From: Gemmatimonadales bacterium | GTDB lineage: Bacteria > Gemmatimonadota > Gemmatimonadetes > Gemmatimonadales > GWC2-71-9 | Direction: 5' to 3' | NCBI GenBank assembly: GCA_013813145.1 | Contig: JACCSE010000570.1 | Coordinates: 1 to 10,258 of the forward strand | Length of the DNA stretch: 10,258 nt | In this document: positions 1-6,597 of the stretch, piece by piece | Position numbering within the stretch: the stretch's first letter is position 1 | Layout of the letters: each line of letters begins with the position of its first letter | Notes under the pieces: generated by a model | The model's input: the letters and a program-made list of their open reading frames with translations, nothing else | What the model was told of the DNA's origin: nothing | Database searches by the model: none | Made by a program: the position numbers and the translations under genes

Positions 1-17
1 GTTTCTGCACATTTATA

Positions 18-46
18 TTGACACACTCCGCGCCAGCAGATATACT
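18..46 (+). promoter_or_regulatory. Sigma70-type promoter of the glnA operon
   Basis: A perfect -35 hexamer TTGACA (18-23) is followed, after exactly 17 bp, by TATACT (41-46), one mismatch from the -10 consensus. It sits in the only AT-rich stretch upstream of glnA. Transcription would start near position 53-54, leaving a leader of about 183 nt. No sigma54 (-24/-12) element is visible, so expression looks constitutive or repressor- or leader-controlled rather than NtrC-driven; that is inference. Confidence 0.8.
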
Positions 47-88
47 CAGCTCCAGCCCAGGCAACCATCCGCACCCCGGAACCCGGCA

Positions 89-148
89 ATGCACATCCAC
101 CGAAACCGCACCCCTCCACCGCGCGAACCGCCGGGTCCACGGCTCTGA
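89..148 (+). other. Possible 19-codon upstream ORF in the glnA leader
   Basis: An ATG at 89 opens a 19-codon frame ending in TGA at 146-148. The product would begin MHIHRNRTPPP and is rich in Pro and Arg. It lies wholly within the predicted leader, upstream of the 170-200 hairpin. There is no convincing Shine-Dalgarno sequence (only CCGGAA upstream), and codon composition alone does not support translation. It contains no glutamine codons, so a classic glutamine attenuator is unlikely. It is listed because the leader is otherwise unexplained; it may be chance. Confidence 0.15.
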
Positions 149-169
149 GTGACACCGACTCAACCCGAC

Positions 170-200
170 GCCCCTGCGTTCGATCCGTCGAGCCAGGGGC
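170..200 (+). promoter_or_regulatory. Stem-loop in the glnA 5' leader
   Basis: GCCCCTG (170-176) pairs perfectly with CAGGGGC (194-200). Inside it, TCGA (180-183) pairs with TCGA (188-191) around a TCCG tetraloop, separated from the outer stem by a small 3/2 internal loop. The structure ends 36 nt before the glnA ATG and is not followed by a U-run, so it is not an intrinsic terminator. It could affect mRNA stability or translation. It does not match the cyanobacterial glnA (glutamine) riboswitch as I know it. Confidence 0.5.
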
Positions 201-236
201 ATCTGAGTAGCACCGAACCCTCAACGCGAGACCTTC

Positions 237-1703
237 ATGGGGACCATCGCACGAGCCGGCGCGCCCGGGCGCCCTTCCCAGACCGGCGAAGTGCGCGGCC
301 TGCTCGATCTGATCAAGCAGAGGGGCATCCAGGTCGTGGACGTGAAGTTCTGCGACCTTCCGGGTACCTGGCAGCATTTCTCCATCCCCGCGGGCGCGCT
401 GGACGAGAGCGTGTTCCGGGAGGGCTTGGGCTTCGATGGCTCGTCCATCCGTGGCTTCCAGGCGATCAACGAGAGCGACATGCTGCTCCTGCCCGACGCA
501 TCCACCGCCTTCGTGGACCCGGTGCTCTCGGTGCCGACCCTCTCGCTCATCTGTGACATCTACGACCCACTGACGCTGGAGCCTTACTCCCGAGATCCCC
601 GCTTCATCGCGTTCAAGGCCGAGGAGCATCTCAAGACCAGCGGCATCGCGACGACGTCCTGCTGGGGGCCCGAGGCCGAGTTCTTCATCTTCAACTCGGT
701 GCGCTACGACCAGAACGCCCACGAGGGCTACTACCACATCGACTCGGACGAAGGGGTGTGGAACTCGGGGCGGAATGGTGGGAGCCCGAACCTGGGGCAC
801 CGGCCGCGGCACAAGGAGGGATACTTCCCGGTTCCGCCGGTGGACCGGCTGCAGGACGTGCGCTCCAGGATCATGCTCGCGCTGATCGAGGCCGGGGTAC
901 CGGTGGAGGTGCAGCACCACGAGGTGGCGACGGCGGGTCAGGCGGAGATCGACTTCCGGTTCGGCGCCCTGGTCCAGACCGCGGACCGGCTGCTGATCTA
1001 CAAGTACATCGTCAAGAATGTCTGCCACAATCTGGGACTCACGGCGACGTTCATGCCCAAGCCACTTTTCGGCGACAACGGCTCGGGAATGCACGTGCAC
1101 CAATCGCTCTGGAAGGGCGACAAGCCGCTCTTCTACGACGAGAACGGCTACGCGCTGCTTTCCGAGATGGCCCGGCACTACATCGGCGGGCTCATCGCGC
1201 ACGCGCCGGCGCTGCTCGCGCTCTGCGCGCCGACGACCAACAGCTACCGCCGGCTGGTGCCCGGCTTCGAGGCGCCGGTCAACCTGATGTACTCCGCGCG
1301 GAACCGCTCGGCGATCTGCCGGATTCCCTGCTACTCGAGCAGCCCCAAGGCGCGGCGGGTCGAGTTTCGGGCGCCGGATTCCACGGCCAACCCCTACCTG
1401 GCGTTCTCGGCGCTCCTCATGGCCGGGCTCGACGGCATCAAGCGGAAGCTGGAGCCGCCCGCCCCGATCGACGAGGATCTGTACGAACTGCACGACGACA
1501 GGAAGCAGGAGATCGGGACCGTGCCCGCCTCGCTGGCGGAGGCGGTCGCCGCGCTGGAGCAGGACCATGCGTTCCTGCTCGAGGGCGAAGTCTTCACTCC
1601 CGACGTGGTGGAGACCTGGATCGCCATGAAGCGCTCGAAGGACATCGCGCCGGTCAGCCTGCGGCCACATCCGTATGAGTTTTTCCTGTATTACGACGCT
1701 TGA
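237..1703 (+). CDS. glnA: Glutamine synthetase, type I-beta
   Basis: This enzyme makes glutamine from glutamate, ammonium and ATP in the cytoplasm and is normally a dodecamer. The 488-residue product follows the E. coli enzyme (469 aa) along its length. Visible motifs are FDGSSIRGF, GPEAEFF (metal site), VQHHEVATAGQ, NGSGMHVH, the NSYRRLVPGFEAP and SARNRSA substrate/ATP segments, RRVEFRAPDSTANPYLAF and C-terminal YEFFLYYDA. The I-beta insertion (HIDSDEGVWN to GHRP) is present. DLYEL puts Tyr416 where E. coli has its adenylylated Tyr397, so covalent control by an adenylyltransferase is possible. The ATG at 237 gives about 18 extra N-terminal residues compared with E. coli. A GTG at 291 would fit the family start better, and neither has a strong ribosome binding site. 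It is the first gene of an operon with amtB 31 bp downstream. Confidence 0.97.
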   Translation: MGTIARAGAPGRPSQTGEVRGLLDLIKQRGIQVVDVKFCDLPGTWQHFSIPAGALDESVFREGLGFDGSSIRGFQAINESDMLLLPDASTAFVDPVLSVPTLSLICDIYDPLTLEPYSRDPRFIAFKAEEHLKTSGIATTSCWGPEAEFFIFNSVRYDQNAHEGYYHIDSDEGVWNSGRNGGSPNLGHRPRHKEGYFPVPPVDRLQDVRSRIMLALIEAGVPVEVQHHEVATAGQAEIDFRFGALVQTADRLLIYKYIVKNVCHNLGLTATFMPKPLFGDNGSGMHVHQSLWKGDKPLFYDENGYALLSEMARHYIGGLIAHAPALLALCAPTTNSYRRLVPGFEAPVNLMYSARNRSAICRIPCYSSSPKARRVEFRAPDSTANPYLAFSALLMAGLDGIKRKLEPPAPIDEDLYELHDDRKQEIGTVPASLAEAVAALEQDHAFLLEGEVFTPDVVETWIAMKRSKDIAPVSLRPHPYEFFLYYDA

Positions 1704-1734
1704 AGGCGGACCCTCGACCCCCAAGGGAGCTCCG

Positions 1735-3033
1735 ATGGAACAGATCAACCAAGCCGACACCGCCTGGATGCTGGTCTCGACCGCGCTGGTTCTGCTCATG
1801 ACGCCGGCGCTAGCGTTCTTCTATGGCGGCCTGGTGCGGAACAAGAACTCGCTCAACACCATGATGATGAGTTTCGTGGCGCTCGGCGTCGTGGGAGTCA
1901 CCTGGGCCGTCCTGGCGTACAGCCTGGTCTTCAGCGAGGGCGGCCCGCTCCTCGGCGGACTCGCCAATCTCGGACTCGCCGGCGTGGGCGTCGAGCCGAA
2001 GGGCACTATCCCGCACGTCCTGTTCATGGCTTACCAGGGCACCTTCGCCATCATCACCGCCGCCCTGATCTCGGGCGCGGTCGTGGAACGGATGCGGTTC
2101 GGGCCCTACGTCGCATTCATCGTGCTGTGGACCCTGCTGGTCTATGCCCCGGTGGCGCATTGGGTCTGGGGGGGCGGCTGGCTGATGACCCGCGGCGTGC
2201 TCGATTTCGCCGGCGGCACCGTGGTGCACATCAACGCCGGCGTGTCGGCCCTGGTCGCGGCGCTGGTGCTCGGCACCCGAAAGGATTACGGACGGCAGGC
2301 GGTACTGCCCCACAACGTGCCCTTCACCCTGCTGGGCGCGGGGCTGCTCTGGTTCGGCTGGTTCGGGTTCAACGGAGGGAGCGCGCTCGCGGCGAACGAG
2401 CTGGCCGCGCTCGCCTTCAGCAACACCTTCCTGGCGCCCATGGCCACTTTGCTGGTGTGGACCCTGCTGGACTACTTCCGCACCGGGCGGGCCACCGCCG
2501 TGGGTGCGGCCACGGGGATCGTGGTAGGACTGGTGGCGATCACCCCCGCCGCAGGCTTCGTGAGCCCTGGCAGCGCGCTGGCGCTCGGCGCTCTGGCCGC
2601 CTTCCCCAGCTACTTCGCCATCGCGCTCCGCTCCCGGACCCGGATCGACGACTCGCTCGACGTGTTCGCCGGCCACGGGATAGGCGGCCTGACCGGCGCG
2701 CTGCTCACCGGCATACTGGCGCAGAAGGTATGGAACGGCGCCGGCAACGATGGCCTGCTGTACGGCAACCCGGCCCAGCTCGGCGTCCAGGCACTCGGCT
2801 GTCTCAGCTCCGCGGCCTACGCGGCCGCGATGACCTTCGCGATCCTCAAGGCGATGGCCTTCGTTACCGCCCTCCGGGTGGTGCCGCGGACCGAGGGCGT
2901 CGGTATGGACGTGAGCCAGCACGGCGAAGAGGCGTACGCCAGCGGCGAAGGCTCGATCCTGATCCACCCGGAGATGGCGTCGTCCGCGCCGGAGCCGTTG
3001 CCCGCATTCACCCCGCAAGTCGCGCCGCGCTGA
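1735..3033 (+). CDS. amtB: Ammonium channel/transporter AmtB
   Basis: This is an inner-membrane Amt/Mep/Rh-family channel, expected to be a trimer, conducting ammonium into the cell. The 432-residue product has about 11 hydrophobic segments. Hallmarks are FFYGGLVRNKN, the gate region GTFAIIT (Phe104), HWVWGGG, DFAGGTVVHIN with Asp157 and pore His165, LLWFGWFGFNGGSA, and the second pore histidine His314 in FAGHGIGG. These align with E. coli Asp160, His168 and His318. The conserved cytoplasmic tail EGVGMDVSQHGEEAY, which contacts GlnK, is kept and followed by about 30 extra residues. The start at 1735 follows AAGGGAG (1723-1729). An upstream in-frame ATG at 1675 would lie inside glnA and is rejected. 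Unlike E. coli AmtB there is no cleavable signal peptide: the protein starts where the mature E. coli chain starts. The PII gene follows 17 bp downstream. Confidence 0.96.
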   Translation: MEQINQADTAWMLVSTALVLLMTPALAFFYGGLVRNKNSLNTMMMSFVALGVVGVTWAVLAYSLVFSEGGPLLGGLANLGLAGVGVEPKGTIPHVLFMAYQGTFAIITAALISGAVVERMRFGPYVAFIVLWTLLVYAPVAHWVWGGGWLMTRGVLDFAGGTVVHINAGVSALVAALVLGTRKDYGRQAVLPHNVPFTLLGAGLLWFGWFGFNGGSALAANELAALAFSNTFLAPMATLLVWTLLDYFRTGRATAVGAATGIVVGLVAITPAAGFVSPGSALALGALAAFPSYFAIALRSRTRIDDSLDVFAGHGIGGLTGALLTGILAQKVWNGAGNDGLLYGNPAQLGVQALGCLSSAAYAAAMTFAILKAMAFVTALRVVPRTEGVGMDVSQHGEEAYASGEGSILIHPEMASSAPEPLPAFTPQVAPR

Positions 3034-3050
3034 GGCCGGGAGAGATCATC

Positions 3051-3410
3051 ATGAAGCTGATCGTCGCAATCATCCGCCCCGACCGTCTCAACGAAGTCCT
3101 CGAGGCGCTCTACCTGGCCGAGGTCCGCGGGCTCACCGCTTCCCGGGTGCTGGGGCACGGCGGCGAGACCGAGCGGGTCGAGACCTACCGCGGCACCACC
3201 GTCAAGATGGATCTGCAGGAGAAGGTCCGCCTGGAGATCGGCGTGTCCGAGCCGTTCGTGGAGGTAACCATCAAGGCGATTCTGGGCAGCGCGCGGACCG
3301 GCGACGTAGGGGACGGTAAGGTATTCGTGCTCGACGTGGAGCAGGTCTACCGGATCCGCACGGGGGAGAAGAACGAGGCGGCCGTGACGCCGGCGGTGGC
3401 GGCAAACTAG
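3051..3410 (+). CDS. glnB: PII nitrogen regulatory protein, variant T-loop
   Basis: PII is a small trimeric cytoplasmic sensor of ATP/ADP and 2-oxoglutarate that controls targets including AmtB. The 119-residue product aligns without gaps to E. coli GlnK over its first 58 residues. The B-loop TGDVGDGK (Lys90), the C-loop RIRTGE (Arg101, Arg103) and Lys58 are intact. The T-loop differs: Tyr51, the uridylylation site, is Val51, and Gln39, which helps hold Mg-ATP and 2-oxoglutarate, is Glu39. GHGGETERVETYRGTTVKM closely resembles the Thermus thermophilus PII as I remember it. GGGAGAG (3038-3044), six bases upstream, is a good ribosome binding site. Being next to amtB suggests a GlnK-like job of gating the channel; the glnB versus glnK name is arbitrary here. 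Signalling is probably by ligand binding alone, without uridylylation. Confidence 0.95.
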   Translation: MKLIVAIIRPDRLNEVLEALYLAEVRGLTASRVLGHGGETERVETYRGTTVKMDLQEKVRLEIGVSEPFVEVTIKAILGSARTGDVGDGKVFVLDVEQVYRIRTGEKNEAAVTPAVAAN

Positions 3411-3422
3411 CTGACAAGACAT

Positions 3423-3470
3423 GCACCCGTCCCAAGTGGGCCGGGTGCTGCCTGCCCTACGAGCAGCACC
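3423..3470 (+). terminator. Two overlapping hairpins downstream of the PII gene
   Basis: Hairpin A pairs GCACCCG (3423-3429) with CGGGTGC (3442-3448), extended by CCC/GGG around an AAGT loop (3431-3440) after one mismatch. Hairpin B pairs GGTGCTGC (3444-3451) perfectly with GCAGCACC (3463-3470) around an 11-nt loop. They share 3444-3448, so they cannot form together. Hairpin A starts 12 nt after the PII stop codon. Neither has a proper U-run (B is followed only by TT). They probably end or stabilise the glnA-amtB-PII transcript; an attenuator switch for the downstream gene is also possible. Confidence 0.45.
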
Positions 3471-3630
3471 TTCCAGAGGTCCGGGCAGCCAGAGCGCCCC
3501 GCCAGTCGCGGTAGGCGTGTCAAGACCGACGATAGTCGCCGGCCTCAGTAATCGCGGGCCGATGTAGCGCACGGTGGACAGCAGGCAGGTGCGGGTGCCA
3601 AGCGCCGTCCGGCTCCGATACATTCCGCCG
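3471..3630 (+). other. Spacer upstream of ilvD with no clear promoter
   Basis: I see no gene here on either strand. A small hairpin CGAC-GATA-GTCG lies at 3527-3538. A -10-like GATACA (3617-3622) lies just before the ilvD ATG without a recognisable -35, which could mean a leaderless transcript, but this is weak. The minus strand carries TTGACA (3518-3523) without a matching -10. How ilvD is transcribed is unclear: it may read through from the nitrogen operon or use an unrecognised promoter. Confidence 0.3.
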
Positions 3631-5310
3631 ATGCCTCCTAAGCTCCGCAGCAGCGCCATAACCCAAGGCGTCCAGCGCGCCCCCAACCGCGCCATGCTCC
3701 GCGCCGTGGGGTTCGGGGACGACGACTTCGGCAAGCCCATCATCGGGATCGCCAACGGGTACAGCACGATCACTCCGTGCAACGCCGGGCTCGATGTCCT
3801 TGCCCGGCGGGCCGAGGAGGCGGTGCGGGCAGCCGGGGCGATGCCGCAGCTCTTTGGAACCATCACCGTCAGCGACGGGATCTCGATGGGCACCGAAGGC
3901 ATGCGCTACTCGCTGGTTTCCCGCGAGGTCATCGCCGACTCGATCGAGACCGCCTGCGGGGCCCAGAGCATGGATGGGGTGATCGCGGTCGGCGGCTGCG
4001 ACAAGAACATGCCGGGAGCGATGATCGCCATCGCGCGGCTGAACATTCCGGCCATCTTCGTCTATGGCGGCACCATCAAGCCGGGACACTGGGAGGGGCG
4101 GGACCTCACCGTGGTGAGCGCGTTCGAGGCGGTGGGGCAGCGAGGAGCCGGCAAGATCGGCGATAGAGAGTTGCTGGAAGTGGAGCGGCGGGCCTGCCCG
4201 GGGAAGGGCTCGTGCGGCGGCATGTTCACCGCTAACACCATGTCCTCGGTATTCGAGGCCATGGGGATGAGCCTGCCCGGCTCGTCCACCATGGCGGCCG
4301 AGGACGACGAAAAGGCCGACAGCGCCGCCCGCTCGGCGGCGGTGCTGGTGGAGGCGGTGCGGCGGCAGCGGCTTCCCCGCAGCATCCTGACCCGGCCGGC
4401 GTTCGAGAACGGCATCGCGGTCTGCATGGCGATCGGCGGTTCCACCAACGCCGTATTGCACCTGCTCGCGATCGCCCACGCGACAGGCGTGCCGCTCGCC
4501 CTCGACGACTTCGAGGCGATCCGCGCCCGGGTGCCGGTGCTCTGCGACCTCAAGCCCTCGGGTCGTTTCGTCGCCACCGACCTGCACCGCGCCGGCGGTG
4601 TGCCCCAGGTGATGAGCATGCTGCTGGCAAAGGGCCTACTGGACGGAGAGGCGCTGACGATCACCGGCGAGACGGTCGCCGAGTCCCTGCGCGACGTGCC
4701 CGCCGAACCGCGATCCGACCAGGAAGTGATCCGGCCCTGGTCCAGGCCGATGTATCCCCAGGGGCACCTGGCGGTGCTGCGGGGGAATCTGGCTCCCGAG
4801 GGCTCGGTCGCGAAAATTGCCGGCGTGGCCTCGCCTCGGATCACCGGGCCGGCCCGGGTATTCGAGTCGGAGGAGACCTGCCTCGGCGCCATACTCGCCG
4901 GGCAGATCCGGCCGGGCGACGTGCTCGTGATCCGCTACGAGGGTCCCCGCGGCGGGCCCGGCATGCGCGAGATGCTGGCCCCGACCTCGGCCATCATCGG
5001 CGCCGGGCTGGGCGACTCGGTCGGGCTGATCACGGACGGACGATTCTCGGGGGGGACGTACGGGCTGGTCGTGGGCCACGTCGCGCCGGAGGCGGCGGTC
5101 GGCGGGCCGATCGCCCTGGTGGAGGAGGGCGACCTGATCACCATCGATGCCGAGCAGCGGCAGCTGGACGTGGATGTCTGCCGCACCGAGCTGGAGCGGC
5201 GGCGAGAAGCCTGGACTCCGCCTGCCGCGCGCTACACGGCCGGGGTGCTGTTCAAGTACGCCAGGCAGGTCTCGAGCGCGAGCCTGGGGGCGGTGACGGA
5301 TGCTCCGTAG
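3631..5310 (+). CDS. ilvD: Dihydroxy-acid dehydratase
   Basis: The enzyme dehydrates 2,3-dihydroxyisovalerate and 2,3-dihydroxy-3-methylvalerate to the 2-oxo acids, the third common step of valine and isoleucine synthesis; the valine branch also feeds leucine. The 559-residue product starts with the family-typical SSAITQGVQRAPNRAMLRA. The three cluster cysteines are Cys50 (TPCNAG), Cys123 (GGCDKNMPG, next to the metal-site Asp124-Lys125) and Cys195 (GKGSCGGMFTANTM), the pattern of the [2Fe-2S] plant/mycobacterial type. TDGRFSGGTYG near the C-terminus carries the catalytic serine region. The ATG at 3631 was chosen because it gives the usual N-terminus. An in-frame GTG at 3574 would add 19 unsupported residues. 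No Shine-Dalgarno sequence precedes it. It faces leuB of the convergent BCAA operon, so the pathway is split between two strands. Confidence 0.96.
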   Translation: MPPKLRSSAITQGVQRAPNRAMLRAVGFGDDDFGKPIIGIANGYSTITPCNAGLDVLARRAEEAVRAAGAMPQLFGTITVSDGISMGTEGMRYSLVSREVIADSIETACGAQSMDGVIAVGGCDKNMPGAMIAIARLNIPAIFVYGGTIKPGHWEGRDLTVVSAFEAVGQRGAGKIGDRELLEVERRACPGKGSCGGMFTANTMSSVFEAMGMSLPGSSTMAAEDDEKADSAARSAAVLVEAVRRQRLPRSILTRPAFENGIAVCMAIGGSTNAVLHLLAIAHATGVPLALDDFEAIRARVPVLCDLKPSGRFVATDLHRAGGVPQVMSMLLAKGLLDGEALTITGETVAESLRDVPAEPRSDQEVIRPWSRPMYPQGHLAVLRGNLAPEGSVAKIAGVASPRITGPARVFESEETCLGAILAGQIRPGDVLVIRYEGPRGGPGMREMLAPTSAIIGAGLGDSVGLITDGRFSGGTYGLVVGHVAPEAAVGGPIALVEEGDLITIDAEQRQLDVDVCRTELERRREAWTPPAARYTAGVLFKYARQVSSASLGAVTDAP

Positions 5311-5368
5311 GGGGACGCCTGCGTCAGGCCCCCGCGCGAGCATCGAGCCTTACACGCATGCGCGGGCC
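5311..5368. terminator. Terminator-like hairpins between convergent ilvD and leuB
   Basis: Directly after the ilvD stop, GGGG (5311-5314) pairs with CCCC (5330-5333). After a two-base AC bulge, GCCTG (5317-5321) pairs with CAGGC (5325-5329) around a CGT loop. A larger alternative pairs GGCCCCCGCGC (5327-5337) with GCGCGGGCC (5360-5368), with two bulged C. Neither has a T-run. Their place between converging genes suggests bidirectional termination. Confidence 0.45.
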
Positions 5369-5394
5369 GATCCTTCGCTCCGCTCAGGATGACG
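5369..5394. repeat. Interspersed repeat core
   Basis: The segment has an inverted ATCCT (5370-5374) and AGGAT (5386-5390) around TCGCTCCGCTC. Read on the minus strand in one frame it spells VILSGAKD, a peptide I recognise from spurious ORFs in interspersed repeats of many GC-rich genomes. It occurs once in the window, so its repeat status is from memory, not seen here. It leads straight into the 17-bp tandem array. Confidence 0.4.
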
Positions 5395-5471
5395 TGCTGG
5401 TCGGGATGACGTGCTGGTCGGGATGACGGACTGGTCGGGATGACGGACTGGTCAGGACGACGTGCTCCCCC
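5387..5471. repeat. 17-bp tandem repeat, about five units
   Basis: Units start at 5387, 5404, 5421, 5438 and 5455. The first two are identical (GGATGACGTGCTGGTCG). The third and fourth read GGATGACGGACTGGTCG and the same ending in CA. The fifth is degenerate (GGACGACGTGCTCCCCC). The array fills the end of the convergent spacer. It covers the leuB stop codon (5452-5454), and its last unit encodes the final residues of LeuB. The units lack the spacer/repeat alternation of a CRISPR array. Replication slippage is the likely origin. Confidence 0.85.
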
Positions 5472-6597
5472 GGTGTGCCGTCGCTGCCCCGCCGCTCCGC
5501 TGCCCCCCAGCCCCGCTGTCCACCACCGCCCGCCCCCAGAGCACCAAGCGGGCAATCTCCTCACCCATCTCCCGGGTGCCGAGCACCGGATCCCCCGGCC
5601 GCGCGATATCCGCCGTGCGAGCTCCCGCGGCCAGTACCGAGGCGATCGCCTGATCGACCACCTCGGCTGCCTCGCCGAGGTCGAGGCCGTGGCGGAGGAG
5701 CATCGCCGCGCTGGCGATGGCGCCGACCGGGTTGGCGATGCCCCGGCCGGCGATGTCCGGCGCGGAGCCGTGGACCGGCTCGAAGAGCCCGGGGCCGTCG
5801 CCGACCGACGCGGAAGGCAAGAGCCCCAATGAGCCCGCGAGTACCCCCGCCTCGTCGCTCAGGATGTCTCCAAAGAGGTTCTCGGTAAGCAGCACGTCGA
5901 TCCGGGCAGGATCGGCGATCAGGCGCATCGCGGCGAAATCCACGTAGAGGTGCTCCACCGTCACGTCCGGATACTCCGACGCCAGGCGAGAGACCGTCTC
6001 GCGCCAGAGTTGAGACACCTCGAGCACGTTGGCCTTGTCCACCGACGTGAGGCCTCCACGCCGGCTCCGGGCGGCATCGAAGGCGACCCGCGCCACCCGC
6101 TCGATCTCGGGTACCGTGTAGCGCAGGGTGTTCACCGCCTCGGTGGGGTAGAGCCCCCGCGGCTCGCCGTAGTAGAGCCCGCCGGTAAGCTCCCGGACGA
6201 TGAGCAGGTCCACCCCCTCCAGCCGCTCCGGCCGGAGGGGCGAGGCGTGCCTCAGCGCCGGATGGACCGCGACCGGCCGGAGGTTGGCGTAGGCGCCGAG
6301 CAGCTTCCGGAGTGCCAGGAGGCCTGCCTCGGGGCGGCGTTCGCCCCCGGCGGTGGCCAGCGCTGGGTGGCCAACCGCTCCGAGGAGAACGGCATCGGCT
6401 TCTACCACCGCGGCACGGGTTCGCGGCGGGAGAGCGACACCGGCCTCCTCCACGCCGGCCGCCCCGATAGCGTACTCGGCCGTGTCGATCCGGTAGCCGA
6501 ATAGGTCCCCGACCGCTCGCAGAACCCGAAGCGCCTCCTCGGTGACCTCCGGTCCGATCCCATCCCCGGGGAGCACAGCCAGCGTGAACTGTTTCAT
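5452..6597 (-). CDS. leuB: 3-Isopropylmalate dehydrogenase
   Basis: The enzyme oxidatively decarboxylates 3-isopropylmalate with NAD+ to 2-oxoisocaproate, the last pathway-specific step of leucine synthesis before transamination. It is cytoplasmic and normally a dimer. The 381-residue product begins LAVLPGDGIGPEV and keeps the substrate arginines (ANLRPV, LIVRELTGG with the catalytic Tyr in LYYGEP), Lys188 in SVDKANVLE, and metal ligands Asp220, Asp244 and Asp248. These are spaced as E. coli Asp227, Asp251 and Asp255. GSAPDIAGRGIANP is the NAD site. After the usual end (GTREMGEEIARLVL) there is a 28-residue Gly/Ala/Ser tail, partly encoded by the 17-bp repeat. It is probably a run-on caused by repeat growth or loss of an older stop. 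The ATG overlaps the leuD stop as ATGA, so it is likely translated by coupling. Confidence 0.96.
   Translation of the reverse strand: MKQFTLAVLPGDGIGPEVTEEALRVLRAVGDLFGYRIDTAEYAIGAAGVEEAGVALPPRTRAAVVEADAVLLGAVGHPALATAGGERRPEAGLLALRKLLGAYANLRPVAVHPALRHASPLRPERLEGVDLLIVRELTGGLYYGEPRGLYPTEAVNTLRYTVPEIERVARVAFDAARSRRGGLTSVDKANVLEVSQLWRETVSRLASEYPDVTVEHLYVDFAAMRLIADPARIDVLLTENLFGDILSDEAGVLAGSLGLLPSASVGDGPGLFEPVHGSAPDIAGRGIANPVGAIASAAMLLRHGLDLGEAAEVVDQAIASVLAAGARTADIARPGDPVLGTREMGEEIARLVLWGRAVVDSGAGGQRSGGAATAHRGSTSS

Noticed and set aside
47..236. Glutamine riboswitch (glnA motif) or sigma54 promoter
   Set aside because: The conserved glnA-motif sequences are not visible, and no GG-N10-GC -24/-12 element was found.
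1810..3018. Long minus-strand frame opposite amtB
   Set aside because: It is a GC-bias shadow of amtB: Arg/Gly/His/Gln-rich with no recognisable domain, while the plus frame is a clear AmtB. A VILSGAE string inside it resembles the repeat peptide by chance.
3411..3630. tRNA gene in the spacer before ilvD
   Set aside because: There is no T-loop GTTCGA consensus or cloverleaf arms on either strand; the hairpins do not fit a tRNA.
2817..4587. Minus-strand frames across the PII gene, spacer and ilvD
   Set aside because: They cross well-supported genes and have no domain signal or ribosome binding site; typical of GC-rich DNA.
5387..5471. CRISPR array
   Set aside because: The units are 17 bp and contiguous with no unique spacers; they form a plain tandem repeat.
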